A stretch of DNA of 64,000 nt from Leuctra nigra (Eukaryota > Arthropoda > Insecta > Plecoptera > Leuctridae): the NCBI GenBank assembly GCA_934045905.1, contig OW203768.1, forward strand, positions 30,347,060 through 30,411,059, given 5' to 3'. The position numbers were made by a program, and so were the translations under genes. This document shows positions 47,290-57,508 of the stretch, piece by piece. The notes under the pieces are model-generated. The model was not told where the DNA came from. It was given only the letters and a program-made list of their open reading frames with translations, and searched no databases. The stretch's first letter is position 1, and the number at the start of each line of letters is the position of its first letter.

Positions 47290-48195
47290 GACTACCAATG
47301 GATGCTGTGAAGATCATCAATAGACAGAAACATCGCCATCGCGGCACGCCGGTTGCCATCGTGAACAGTGAAGATATCAGGGAAACAGGAATTGCGCACG
47401 TCGTTTTACGCTCTACCTTTCTTCTTTGATATACTACACAGGTTTAATTTCAGTGTGGCGAATTGGCTCGGTCACATGAGGCAAGTGACTTCGATCACGG
47501 CGTTGCCGGGTTCGATCCCCGTAACAAATGTTTTATTTTTTTATCTTTTTCTTTACTTAAAAAATGTTTAACCTTCTTGTGTATATATTCAAAATGTTAA
47601 TCCGAATACATTCAACGATTACATAGCAACTCTTTTTAATATTATACTCATTGGACTCGAATAATGATTGTCAATGTACACGATGTACGTAAAGTTGTGC
47701 AATAAAACAATTCGTGGTCATGCTAATCAACAGAATCTTGGTGGCTCAGTTACTAAACTAGAAACCACACAAAAAAGGCTCCATTACTGGGTGCAAAAGG
47801 TTGTCACAGCTTTTAATTTATCCGAATTATTTAATTATGTAAAATTCAGGTAATTTAGTAAATAGTAAAATTCAGTAAAGGCTCCATTACTAATATTCAG
47901 TGTATTACGTGTTTACAACTTTTCATTTGTCACACTTATATATTATTTAAAATAGAGTTAATTTGTCAATATTGGTGGCTCAACAAGAAACAAGAACAAC
48001 ACGAAACAAGAAACCACACAAAAAGGCTCCATTACGTGCATCCATTACGTGATCACAACTTTAAGTTTCTAAAATGAATTTAATTATTTTAATTATGCAA
48101 ATTTGTCGATCTTGATGGTTCAGATACGAAACAAGAAACCACACAAAATGGCTCCATTAATAGGTTTATTAGGTGTTTACAACTTAGTAAAAATT
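47290..48195. repeat. tandem duplication, copy 2 (empty site)
   Basis: See copy 1. The uninterrupted site is at about 47848-47856. The segment ends in a weaker third repeat of the GGCTCCATTA/AACAAGAAACCACAC block. Confidence 0.8.
47454..47540 (+). other. tRNA-like module, duplicate
   Basis: The same A-box-like and GGGTTCGATCCCC B-box arrangement as at 45588-45676. Confidence 0.45.
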
Positions 48196-48900
48196 ATTTC
48201 ATTATTTCAGATGTTGTAATCTGTCAATCTTAGAAGCTCGGTTACAATAAACAAGAAACTACACTAAATGGTCCATGATAATTAATGGAAATCTGTGGGT
48301 ATGAGAGATTTAAATTTCATTTCATCATCCAACAATGCTTACGTTAAAAAGTTAGAATAATAAAACGCTTTTAAATTGTCATGATTTATTTCCAAACTGT
48401 GAGTCAAAGTCTCATCAAGTGACATTGTTTAATGGAAATAAATGAAACTGAAACTGATGTTCCTCCTAATCTGACACTAATAAAATAAACATTGGTTTTG
48501 ATGCGAACGTTATAAACGAAAGTGGTCTGGCTTGTTTACATCGGCAATACAATAATATTCTTCAAGTATCTAGGCAATAGCACGAAGTTGTTTCCTGGTT
48601 TGAAAATATGAAAATATTATCTTCCACAGCAACATCACAAAACAATATAATAATCACTAAATAAGATCAGTGGACTAATTAAAATGCAAGCTCGATAACT
48701 GTTTACAAGTACCTATAGAAGAAGACAACAATACTAAATGGACATCGATCGTATTTGCCATGAACAAACAAATGTAAACATTAAGTTGACCTGACAGGGA
48801 GAGGCAGAGAGGTGGAGATGCCAGGTATAGGCCGGCCCATGCTATCCGTGTACATAGGCGAGTAAGGCGGGTAGCGTAAATTTCATCACCCGTCATACTC
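48196..48900. other. AT-rich spacer
   Basis: Nothing recognised. Confidence 0.45.
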
Positions 48901-49446
48901 CTTCCCACCAGCACTATAAACACCAGGTGGCTCAGCTAGTTAATCTTAACTAAGTTCCTTTTAAGTTACATTGCCTTCCAAAAACCATCCGGATTTTATT
49001 TAAAATGTGTTGTAAACATCTGTAAGCCTGCACGCTTTACCAATTGAGTTTATACTTCGGAACTTTGACATAAAAAAGTGAACATGGGAGAATTTAAAAA
49101 TAAGGAAACGTATTTGCAATCATCTTTCGTGTACCTTTCAGTTTACCAAGTGGCGACAAATACGCGTTTTACGAGATGAACGCACAAATTCCGGTCTACA
49201 CCGGAACAATACACCTACAATTTACGTTATTCACATGACTCAAAGCTGTGAACTTTTAACAAATTATAATTTGATATAACTCAAATTCAACCAAAAGAAA
49301 TGGACCCTTTCGTTATACTAACTTCGGAACTATTGAAATAAAAACAGAAAACTTTAGACAAGAAGTGACGTTGTTGGCGTTAACTGTAATGATAGGTAAC
49401 ACTTAATGATCAGTGAAAGCTGCTATAAACTTATACCCCATATGAC
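48901..49446. repeat. dispersed repeat flanking the long-arm foldback, copy 2
   Basis: Homologous to 25607-25652 plus 26160-26638, without the 507-base insert of copy 1. Confidence 0.7.
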
Positions 49447-50178
49447 ATGTTGTACAAAAACAAAAACTTGTAAAAAAAACTGCCAAGCACCTTCCCACTT
49501 AAAACAATTGAGATCTAAAAGAAGGGCCAAGCAATAATATATTGTTTAAACATTTTCGCACTTTAAATTCGTGAAATCATTTCGCCCAGTTACTGCCGCC
49601 AAGCACAACACTAAAAACCTAATGTTGTGTCCAAATTTGAAGAATACAATCTAAGTGAACCATCATTGTAAATTTAACAAAATTATAAAAATTAAAAACG
49701 ACTTCAAAATAAATTTAAAATTGAAATTAAAAAAATTAAAAATAAAGCTTGGCGCATTGAATTTGCACCGACCATATTGTAGACTTCCTCTATCTTCTTC
49801 CTACTTTCTGTCTTTCTTCGGCTCCTTTATCGTCATCTTCTTTCTTATGTTGCCTTCTTCTTGACACAATGCGCCTAGCTTTATTTTTAATTTTTTTAAT
49901 TTCAATTTTAAATTTATTTTGAAGTCGTTTTTAATTTTTATAATTTTGTTAAATTTACAATGATGGTTCACTTAGATTGTATTCTTCAAATTTGGACACA
50001 GCATTAGGTTTTTAGTGTTGTGCTTGGCGGCAGTAACTGGGCGAAATGATTTCACGAATTTAAAGTGCGAAAATGTTTAAACAATATATTATTGCTTGGC
50101 CCTTCTTTTAGATCTCAATTGTTTTAAGTGGGAAGGTGCTTGGCAGTTTTTTTACAAGTTTTTGTTTTTGTACAACAT
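49447..50178. mobile_element. long-arm foldback element, copy 2 (313-bp arms)
   Basis: Arms 49447-49759 and 49867-50178 are near-perfect reverse complements around a 107-bp loop rich in CTTC/TCTT. Both arms lack the same block of about 100 bases present in both arms of copy 1, and both carry the same copy-specific variants (for example TGTTTAAACA where copy 1 has TGTTGAAACA). Confidence 0.9.
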
Positions 50179-50216
50179 ATTCATCTCGCATCGGTCGAGA
50201 GTTGAGCCGAATGCTG

Positions 50217-50830
50217 AGCGATTGGCGCCGTGCCAAGAGGTGGAGGCGCCGTGCCAAGCTGTAGAGGCGCCGTGCCAAGCTGTAGAGGCGCCGTGCCAAG
50301 CTGTAGAGGCGCCGTGCCAAGAGTGGAGGCGCCGTGCCATGTTGTGGAGGCACCGTGCAAAGAGTGGAGGCGCCGTGCCATGTTGTAGAGGCGCCGTGCC
50401 ATGTTGTGGAGGCGCCGTGCCATGTTGTGGAGGCGCCGTGCTATGAGGTGGAGGCGCCGTGCCAAGAGGTGGAGGCGCCGTGCCAAGCTGTAGAGGCGCC
50501 GTGCCATGTTGTGGAGGCGCCGTGCCATGTTGTAGAGGCGCCGTGCCATGTTGTAGAGGCGCCGTGCCATGTTGGGAGGCGCCGTGACAAGAGGTGGAGG
50601 CGCCGTGCCATGTTGTGGAGGCGCCGTCCCAAGAGGTGGAGGTGTCGTGCCATGTTGTGGAGGCGCCGTGCCATGTTGTGGAGACGCCAGGCAGAATGGT
50701 GGAGGCGCCGTGCCAAGAGGTGGAGGCGCCGTGCCAAGAGGTGGAGGCGCCAGGCAGAATGGTGGAGGCGCCGTGCCAAGAGGTGGAAGCGCCGAGCCAA
50801 AAGGTGGAGGCGCCAGGCAAAACGATGGAG
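50217..50830. repeat. 21-bp minisatellite, about 29 units
   Basis: The unit is close to GGAGGCGCCGTGCCAAGAGGT, with two main variants ending CAAGCTGTA or CATGTTGTG. Because the unit is seven codons long, frames stay open on both strands (a VEAPC- or HGAST-type heptapeptide repeat). The open frames follow from the arithmetic and do not prove coding. Each unit contains the GGCGCC palindrome. The array starts 39 bases after the foldback ends and is absent next to the other foldback copy. Confidence 0.9.
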
Positions 50831-50982
50831 GTAGATAAAGTTTCGATAAAGTTCCGATAAAGTTAGTCAGTTGTCAAACGTGGATGAAATTCACGGTCTT
50901 CTGACCCTATCTTCAAAATCGGTAAGTTGCTAACGCAGCTTATATTGGAACACAGCCGCTGCAATATGAACTGCCTCGGTAG

Positions 50983-51713
50983 CATAGGCGTGCGCACGGG
51001 GGGGGCCGGGGGGGCCTTGGCCCCCCCTAATGGGTCAGCCTCAACTAAAACATTATAAAATGTGGTCCTCATAGTGTCAAAATTTTGTTTTAAATGGGTT
51101 TAAACAAAAAAATCTCCCTGCGGGGCAGACTGGAGTTGCTCAAATCACTGGAATCAAGTATACTAGGTTGATCAAAAACACAAAATTTTGGAAAACAATG
51201 TACTTTCCAAAAACACGATTTTTCATGAATTTCTAGTTTTTTCCCATAAAAATTTATTTTTAATATGCCTCAAAATTGCTCTAATATGATGTATGACCTT
51301 CAGATAATATTTTCTAGGGGGCTGTGCCCCCGAACACCCTTTCATATCAATTTATATTTTTATGTCGTGAAAAAATTAAGTTTTGGGAACAAAATGCACC
51401 TTAAAACGTCTCAAATTCATTTTGAAGTGCCCAAAATACTAAAACGCTCTGCCGGACCAGGTTTTGGGATTGTAGTGAAAAGGTGTGTAAAATTAAAAAA
51501 AAAATGTAAAGAAAATGCTCCTCAGAATGTCTCAAAATTGATTTCAAAGTGTCAAAAATCCAAAAAACGCCCTGCGGGGCAAGGTGGGGGGCCCGCCCCC
51601 CACGCCCCCCTTAACCCGCGTCAATTTTTTTCCTTGGACTTTACCCCCCTGTCATTAATCCTGCCGGCGCCCATGTTGGCCCCCCCTAATGATTTCTCCT
51701 GCGCACGCCTATG
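50983..51713. mobile_element. hAT-like element with perfect 8-bp target duplication
   Basis: Ends CATAGGCGTGCGCA and TGCGCACGCCTATG are exact inverted copies over 14 bases. CTCGGTAG flanks both sides (50975-50982 and 51714-51721). The interior contains long G and C runs and the CCCTGCGGGGC hairpin motif twice. A 158-codon open frame inside is low complexity and not a transposase. Confidence 0.85.
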
Positions 51714-51822
51714 CTCGGTAGCTGACTGGTTTGTTTTGTAAATTTGTTTACACCTACCACATAAAATTGTATTTTCCTTCTCATTAATCTAATCGATATT
51801 ATTTCTCATTGTGAAAAAATTG

Positions 51823-51870
51823 CCGGAAAACTCTCACGCGTTGATAAGCGAGCATGCAAGAGAGTTGCTG
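51823..51870 (-). repeat. Helitron-like 3' terminal fragment
   Basis: CGGAAAACTCTCACGCGTTG followed by ATAAGCGAGCATGC. The rest is not recognisable. Confidence 0.45.
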
Positions 51871-52834
51871 ATCAATGGAGTGGAAACAAACCCCAATACT
51901 TTGCAAGATGTCAAAGTGAGATTCTTTATCAATAGATCAATTTTCACATACATTTCAATGTTTTATTAAATATCAATAACTACCTATTTAAGTTCTTAAC
52001 CAAACCGTCGAAATTTAAAAAAAAAACATGAAAAATTTTGGTCTTATTGACTGTGAAACATTTCTTGACCATTTTCACTTTCAACACATCTGGGTCGGAT
52101 CCACAAAGCTTTACCCACGGGAATTGATGGCTGCCCCACTTAGGCGGTATCTAAGCAATGAAATAGGTGTTTTAATACAAAACACCGAGGGGAAAAGCTT
52201 TGCGAAACCGGGACAATAGGAATTTATATCTTGACATTAACATAATATATTTCAGGATGATTTTAAAAAATACTTATTTAAAGTTAAATTATTTCCAGAC
52301 TCTGCTTTCAATTTGATACTACCTACCCAACACCAGGATAAGCTACGTTATGTCGCTCACATTACAATAATCACTAATTTGCTGCAGTATAATATCCATA
52401 GCCAACTATAATAACTAACTGTTTATGTTCCAAGTCACACATGGTCACGATAGCTCTACACTGGTCATACACACTGGCTACCCACGTGATTCATACAGCT
52501 AATCTAACTCAGTAGTATCTAATATCCGTCACTGGGGTCAAATCATGTTACAAACTGTAATATTATTCCTCATTGCTGGCGGTTTCAACTCTCAGGGGCA
52601 TTCAGACATGGATTTGTTGTTTGAAATATAGAACATCTGCGTTATTTTGCCCAGACGCATTGGTATAGTGCAGTAATGATGCAGTACGCCAGTTCAGCGT
52701 TTTGCTCTGTGGTTATTTTGGATTATTGATGGATGATTAGTTTAACGATGCATACGCGCAAATACGAATTACTTCTGAATTAGCACGTTGATTATCATCT
52801 GAATGGTAATGATATTAAACAGGGCCAACTGGAT
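51871..52834. other. AT-rich spacer
   Basis: Nothing recognised. Short ORFs only. Confidence 0.45.
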
Positions 52835-53255
52835 TTAAAGCGAGCGAAGTGTGGGCGCTTTCTTACGACATTTAGGCACGGAACACTGTATTTTGATTAA
52901 TTTTTCATGTTATTGCTGTGATATTATTATATCAAGTGTGTCTTTTATTGAGCTGAAATTTATCAAACCAGTGAAGACCGTTTTTCTGGTTTGCATTTAT
53001 AATAATGTTCCAATTCAGATAATATTTGAAAATTGACACATTTTCTTCCTAACTTGTCAAGAACTAATTTGAACTCTGTCAAAATGGATCTAAGGAAGAA
53101 TAATTGAACATCATCTTGATCAACTAAATGATTGGGGCATGATTTTGCAAAACTCCCAATGCATTTATATTTTATGTGTGTAAGGAAATTTCGGTTCGAA
53201 GTGTTGAACTTTTCGAAGCTCGCTTATCAACACGTTACACCTTAGCGTTTTCGTA
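52835..53255 (+). mobile_element. Helitron-like element copy 14, diverged
   Basis: It starts TTAAAGCGAGCGAAGTG and ends AAGCTCGCTTATCAACACGT, then TACACCTTAGCGTTTTCGTA. The final CTAG has decayed to CGTA. Confidence 0.5.
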
Positions 53256-53364
53256 TTTCTAGATAGATGATGAATATATTTCATGGAGTCTAGCTGAGGA
53301 CAGGCAATCAATCTTCTGTTCAGACCTCCACACTTGTTGATCTTAATATTCGACCTTGGGGGAA

Positions 53365-53830
53365 ACTCAGATTAGATTAGATTAGTTTGGTTTAATGGCG
53401 CGTCAACGACGAGGTTATATTGCGCACATTATTTGTTATATTTAACTTTGTTGATCATAATTGGAGGGCAAGGGGAGGGGGTCGAACTAACGGGCCCGAT
53501 CCGGGGGAGTCCAGCACTGGTGGGAAAGCCAGGCCGGAATGGTGACGGACCGGGGGGTGTGAGGATTCGGGCCGACTGAACCCGATTTCAGGGGGATCAC
53601 CATCTCGAGGGGGAAGGTCGGCCCGAGGGGACCGCAAATTCACGGGAGGGCATGGTTAGGCCGACCCTGGCTTCTCTTGGTCTGGGCCTCACCACTGATC
53701 TGTCCGGCATGGGTAACCCTTACACATGAGCATATGCTCGCCGGCGTAGCTGCAATGGATCATTGGCCAACACAAACCCCACCACCGCGATAAGGTGGCA
53801 GCCGTCGGGGGGGGGGGGGGGGGGGGGGGG
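53365..53830. repeat. GC-rich repeat with terminal G24 tract
   Basis: After a GATTA-type short tandem run (53370-53388) and TTTAATGGCGCGTCAACGAC the composition jumps to very GC-rich up to a run of 24 G at 53807-53830. The abrupt change from the AT-rich neighbourhood suggests an inserted element. No ends or coding motifs were identified. Confidence 0.45.
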
Positions 53831-54816
53831 AACTCAGATATATAGACAAACGTTTATATTACGTGTTGTATGATCGCTGGTGTTGTACTATTTGTGGTAG
53901 TTTGTAGATAGAAATTAAAAATATAATAATGCACTGATTATTATAGTATTGTAACTTTTACAATGGATGTATTGCTGGTATAGTCTTGGACCAACCAGAA
54001 AATATAACAATAACAATATTGTTAGTGTCCCACTTTTTTCCGTAAATCGATTATAATGTTCAAACTATGGCGTAATGTTTACTGCACTTCTTCCGCCACT
54101 CAGCATCTAGAGAAATAAAATATCTGTAATTCCAAAAACTTTAATCAGTAAGGAAAAGTTTAAAATACAAAGCGAAGATTTCCTGAATCTGTGATCTGTT
54201 ATTTGTTGTTCCTAGAATTAGAATTGCAGTAGTTTTACAATCTCTCTCAGATCTTCTTTAATGCTGAGGTCAAAGTGTTCCGCGGGGGGGGGGGGGGGGG
54301 GGGAGGATGGTTATCCTTATCTTACACATTATCCATGTATCAATAATTCTAACATTGTGTCAGCGTACGTGGTACATAACACTAGATTAAAACAAATTCA
54401 AAACTAATAGCATCTGTTTCGTTTTGTATTTGTATTAAGTAACGGATCAGTCCAGTGTATTAAAAAAAGATTCATTACCATCACGTTCTTCTCATATTGA
54501 TTTCAAGCAATATCAGTCTCTTGGTTCGCTGGAAAATTACAGTAACTATTTCTACTCTGCTCAGCGTTTTCCTACTACTCTGCACACACATCCTCTACTG
54601 GTCATTCAACAATTAGTACTAGTTTCATTTCATGAACGCAGCAATTTCTCGTCCGGCGGAGGGCGATTAACCTGCGGCTTCGTAACTACCTTCACTCCAC
54701 TCCATCGCCATCGCCATCGATTCAACCAGATACCACATTCCAGAACTGTGTTACGTTCATTTAGCAATGAAATCATTTTACTGTCGTTTAGATAAAGTGG
54801 TCTGGAACGATTTCAG
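53831..54816. other. AT-rich spacer with a G20 tract
   Basis: A run of 20 G lies at 54284-54303. Nothing else recognised. Confidence 0.45.
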
Positions 54817-55520
54817 GGGTGTGATCATAGCACATGTTGTAGCGTGACAATCTTCTCATCGCACCCGAGAAGGCCGTGTAACATAGACTAGGAAAACGCT
54901 CAGTGAAACGCGTTGATGAGCGAGCTCCGGTACGTGCAAATTCGTCAACAGGAATTCCCTATCAAACGCACAGAAACATATACACATCCATATTGAATTG
55001 AAATATGATCCACTCAATCAACGTAAAAGTATCTGTTTTCTATTGAAACTTAAGAATAGCAATCTATACACTCTGGTTCATAAAGCAAACCAGATTCATT
55101 TGCAGTGGGAAAACATTCATTCGATACTTCATTTCTGACAGTTATTAAAAATGTGTCAATAAGTGCATACGTTCTTGACTGATTAGTCTGAAAATTTGTA
55201 AAATAAGAGACAATGCCTTGTAAAATATGAGTTTGATCAGATTTATCGAAGACCATTTGATGGATAAATTCGGTGTGAGCTGCAGGCCACTTTCATTTAT
55301 CAACTAATCACAGCATCCTGTTCAAAAACGATCCCAACGACCTCATGGATTACATAAGTACGTGTGCAATATTTCAGATCGATTGGTTGAACGGTTTGAC
55401 CTGGGCAGGGAACACAAAAAGAGAGAAAGTGCCAAAAGAGTACCGTGGTGACGCTCGCTCAATAAGAACATTGTCATGAGAGAACAAAATGATCATTTTA
55501 AATGATTGCACCCCGAAATT
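54817..55520. mobile_element. short foldback element split by a Helitron-like insertion
   Basis: The left half (AGGGGTGTGATCAT, then GTGACAATCTTCTCATCGCA and CCGAGAAGG) and right half (ATTGTCATGAGAGAACAAAA, then ATGATTGCACCCC) are inverted with respect to each other. They resemble the uninterrupted element at 43972-44100. The Helitron-like copy at 54888-55462 sits between them. Confidence 0.55.
54888..55462 (-). mobile_element. Helitron-like element copy 15
   Basis: CTAGGAAAACGCTCAGTGAA then ACGCGTTGATGAGCGAGC at 54888, preceded by A. The other end is GTGACGCTCGCTCAA at 55462, followed by T. Both ends are intact. Confidence 0.75.
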
Positions 55521-55561
55521 CAGAACGGCCGATTTGAATAGTTACAGAATATTGGACGATG

Positions 55562-55785
55562 TTTCTGTGTAACGCGTTGATAAGCGAGCATTCGTTTTGC
55601 ATGCGAATTAATATTCGTGTGAAAGTTACACAATCTAATAAAATACATAAAAGAATCAGTGATATTTTATTTTAATTATCTTTGAATACATTTGACAAAT
55701 ATTCTAAACGAGAGTAAAATGTCCGTAAAATATCAAATACTTTTGAAGTTCCAAAACTTCAGGACTTTTGAAGTCGGAACCGATA
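55562..55785 (-). mobile_element. Helitron-like element copy 16, partial
   Basis: GTAACGCGTTGATAAGCGAG at 55570 followed by family-like GCATGCGAATTAATATTCGT. The other end is not found. It runs into the hairpin at 55786. Confidence 0.5.
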
Positions 55786-55840
55786 TGACACAAGCAGCAG
55801 TATTATCGTCGCTGCTTGTGCTGACGTCTATCGGTTGGAT
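55786..55840. repeat. interrupted hairpin
   Basis: AACCGATA and CACAAGCAGC pair with GCTGCTTGTG and TATCGGTT, with unequal internal loops and a 12-base terminal loop. Confidence 0.6.
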
Positions 55841-55954
55841 GCAAAACCTTTAGCAAGATGCAAATAAAATAGACAAACATATTGAGAAAAACAACGCCGA
55901 AAAGTTAAGCATTTGCTTGAACTTTCGCTGTATACAATCGCTGACCCTTTACGG

Positions 55955-56488
55955 GGCTGTGTTCCAATTCTCCTAGTGCACTAAATAGTGCACTTCCTTA
56001 TTAGTGTCCTTCCTTTTAAGTGCACTTACAAGCACACTTCTTAGAGTAGAATTCGAACTCTCCTTGCCACCTTTTTATGCGCCATCTTCAAATAAAATCG
56101 ATAGAAGCGCCATGAAGTGGAAAAATGAACTAATTTTTGCAGAAATATGTTAGGTTATGTCGTAGTCCCTAATAAGTAAAATTAGTTTAATTAACATAAA
56201 CATATTATTATTATGCACAATACAAGTTAAATAATGTATTTTTTTATTATTATAATACTTATATTTCATGAAGAATCAAAAAACTACGATTTAGAGTAGC
56301 TAGTGTACATCAAGTGTACATCCAAGGGACCATTCGATGTATCCTAACTCAAGCTTCCTTCCAAGGACACTATCAAGTGTGCACTTTTTAACAGTTGACT
56401 TTTGGAACACCACTCGCGATGTTATGACGTCAGATATGACGTCACAAGGACACTATCAAGTGCACTTAGGAAGAATTGGAACACAGCC
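55955..56488. mobile_element. 534-bp MITE, copy 2
   Basis: The same length, inverted ends and interior as 4481-5014, with only scattered substitutions by eye. Both copies are in the same orientation. Confidence 0.8.
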
Positions 56489-57504
56489 ACAGACTTTTCA
56501 TAACGATTTTACATCATCTCTTTTATCTTGAAACAAGTATCGTTTTGAGCTGGAGCCTAGAGGCCTCCTAAAGTTAAGTAGTTCTGTTTACGAACGCCAT
56601 GTCACGCATTGTCACGCTCGTCACGCTCGTCACGCCTCACGCATGTCACGCACAAGAGACGAGATAAAAACACTGATTTCGCAAAGACGGTCCAAGCAGA
56701 GCGACGCCAGAATGACAAGAAGAAACAATTGTTCCAGAGAGTTCAGTCATGTCGGGACCTCGTATTGTTTGTCAACTGCTGGGGTTTCATTCAAAACTTC
56801 CAGGGGAGTTGGGAATTGATGTGGAAATTAGCAAAACTATGCTCAATCGGAAACGATTGGAGTCCCAATCTGTGAACCGATGTAAAATGTTTCAAGTGTG
56901 GTTATCATGGACATCCGGGTTGCTACTTAGTTTATTTTTAAAAAAATATATAACTTTTCACCAAATATCAACAAATCATTACTAATTGTCAAAGAAAAAA
57001 AATGAGTAACAAACAACCTAAGTTTAAATTTTATCCGATCATGGTTTGCATTTTAAATCACTTCGACTTACATTTTGTCTCCAATTTTATCCATGAAAGT
57101 GGATGCATGCAACAAGCAGCAAAATCGATCGCGTTAATTTCATTATTGACTAATTAAATTGTTTTAAATTAATCAAGTCACTAATTCACGTTGTGTGACA
57201 ATTGAGTAAGCATGACAATTCTGTAACGTCGATTCCATAGTCTGGCAAAAGCTCGAAGTCAAAACACTTATTACAACCCTAAATATAACAATCAAATGTG
57301 TTTTCACAACCTCCACAAAACTTTTCTACACAAGGAATGTTGCGATTTATAAATTGATTTCAACTTGGATTATCGATCACCTTCTCCTGCTCATATCTTG
57401 TCCTACACCAAATCATATTATTTCAAACAATTCCAGCATTGTCGAAAGAAATCAAGAACAACTGTGTTTACAATTAGCTTCAACTTTGTACTCTTCAATG
57501 CTTA
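56489..57504. other. spacer with a short TCACGC tandem cluster
   Basis: 56598-56652 contains repeated GTCACGC/GTCACGCTC units. Otherwise there are no features. Confidence 0.4.
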
Positions 57505-57508
57505 ACTT

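Larger units (their letters stand above)
45430..47290. repeat. tandem duplication, copy 1 (carries a Helitron-like insertion)
   Basis: From GGGATGCTGTGAAGATCATC onward this segment repeats at 47290-48195. Matching points lie 1866 bases apart (45802 and 47668). Subtracting the 923-bp insertion leaves a unit of 943 bases. The two copies encode the same spurious 61-residue frame with about five differences, so they are close but not identical. Confidence 0.85.

Noticed and set aside
45802..47853. Pair of 61-codon ORFs with near-identical sequence
   Set aside because: They lie in the 943-bp tandem duplication. No family resemblance and no sign of selection that can be judged here.
50152..50820. 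Long overlapping ORFs (up to 222 codons) on both strands in the 21-bp repeat
   Set aside because: The repeat unit is seven codons without a stop, so open frames are expected by arithmetic. There is no start context, signal or homology.
51265..51741. 158-codon ORF as a transposase
   Set aside because: Low-complexity Lys/Pro/Gly composition, runs past the element end, and no hAT motifs.
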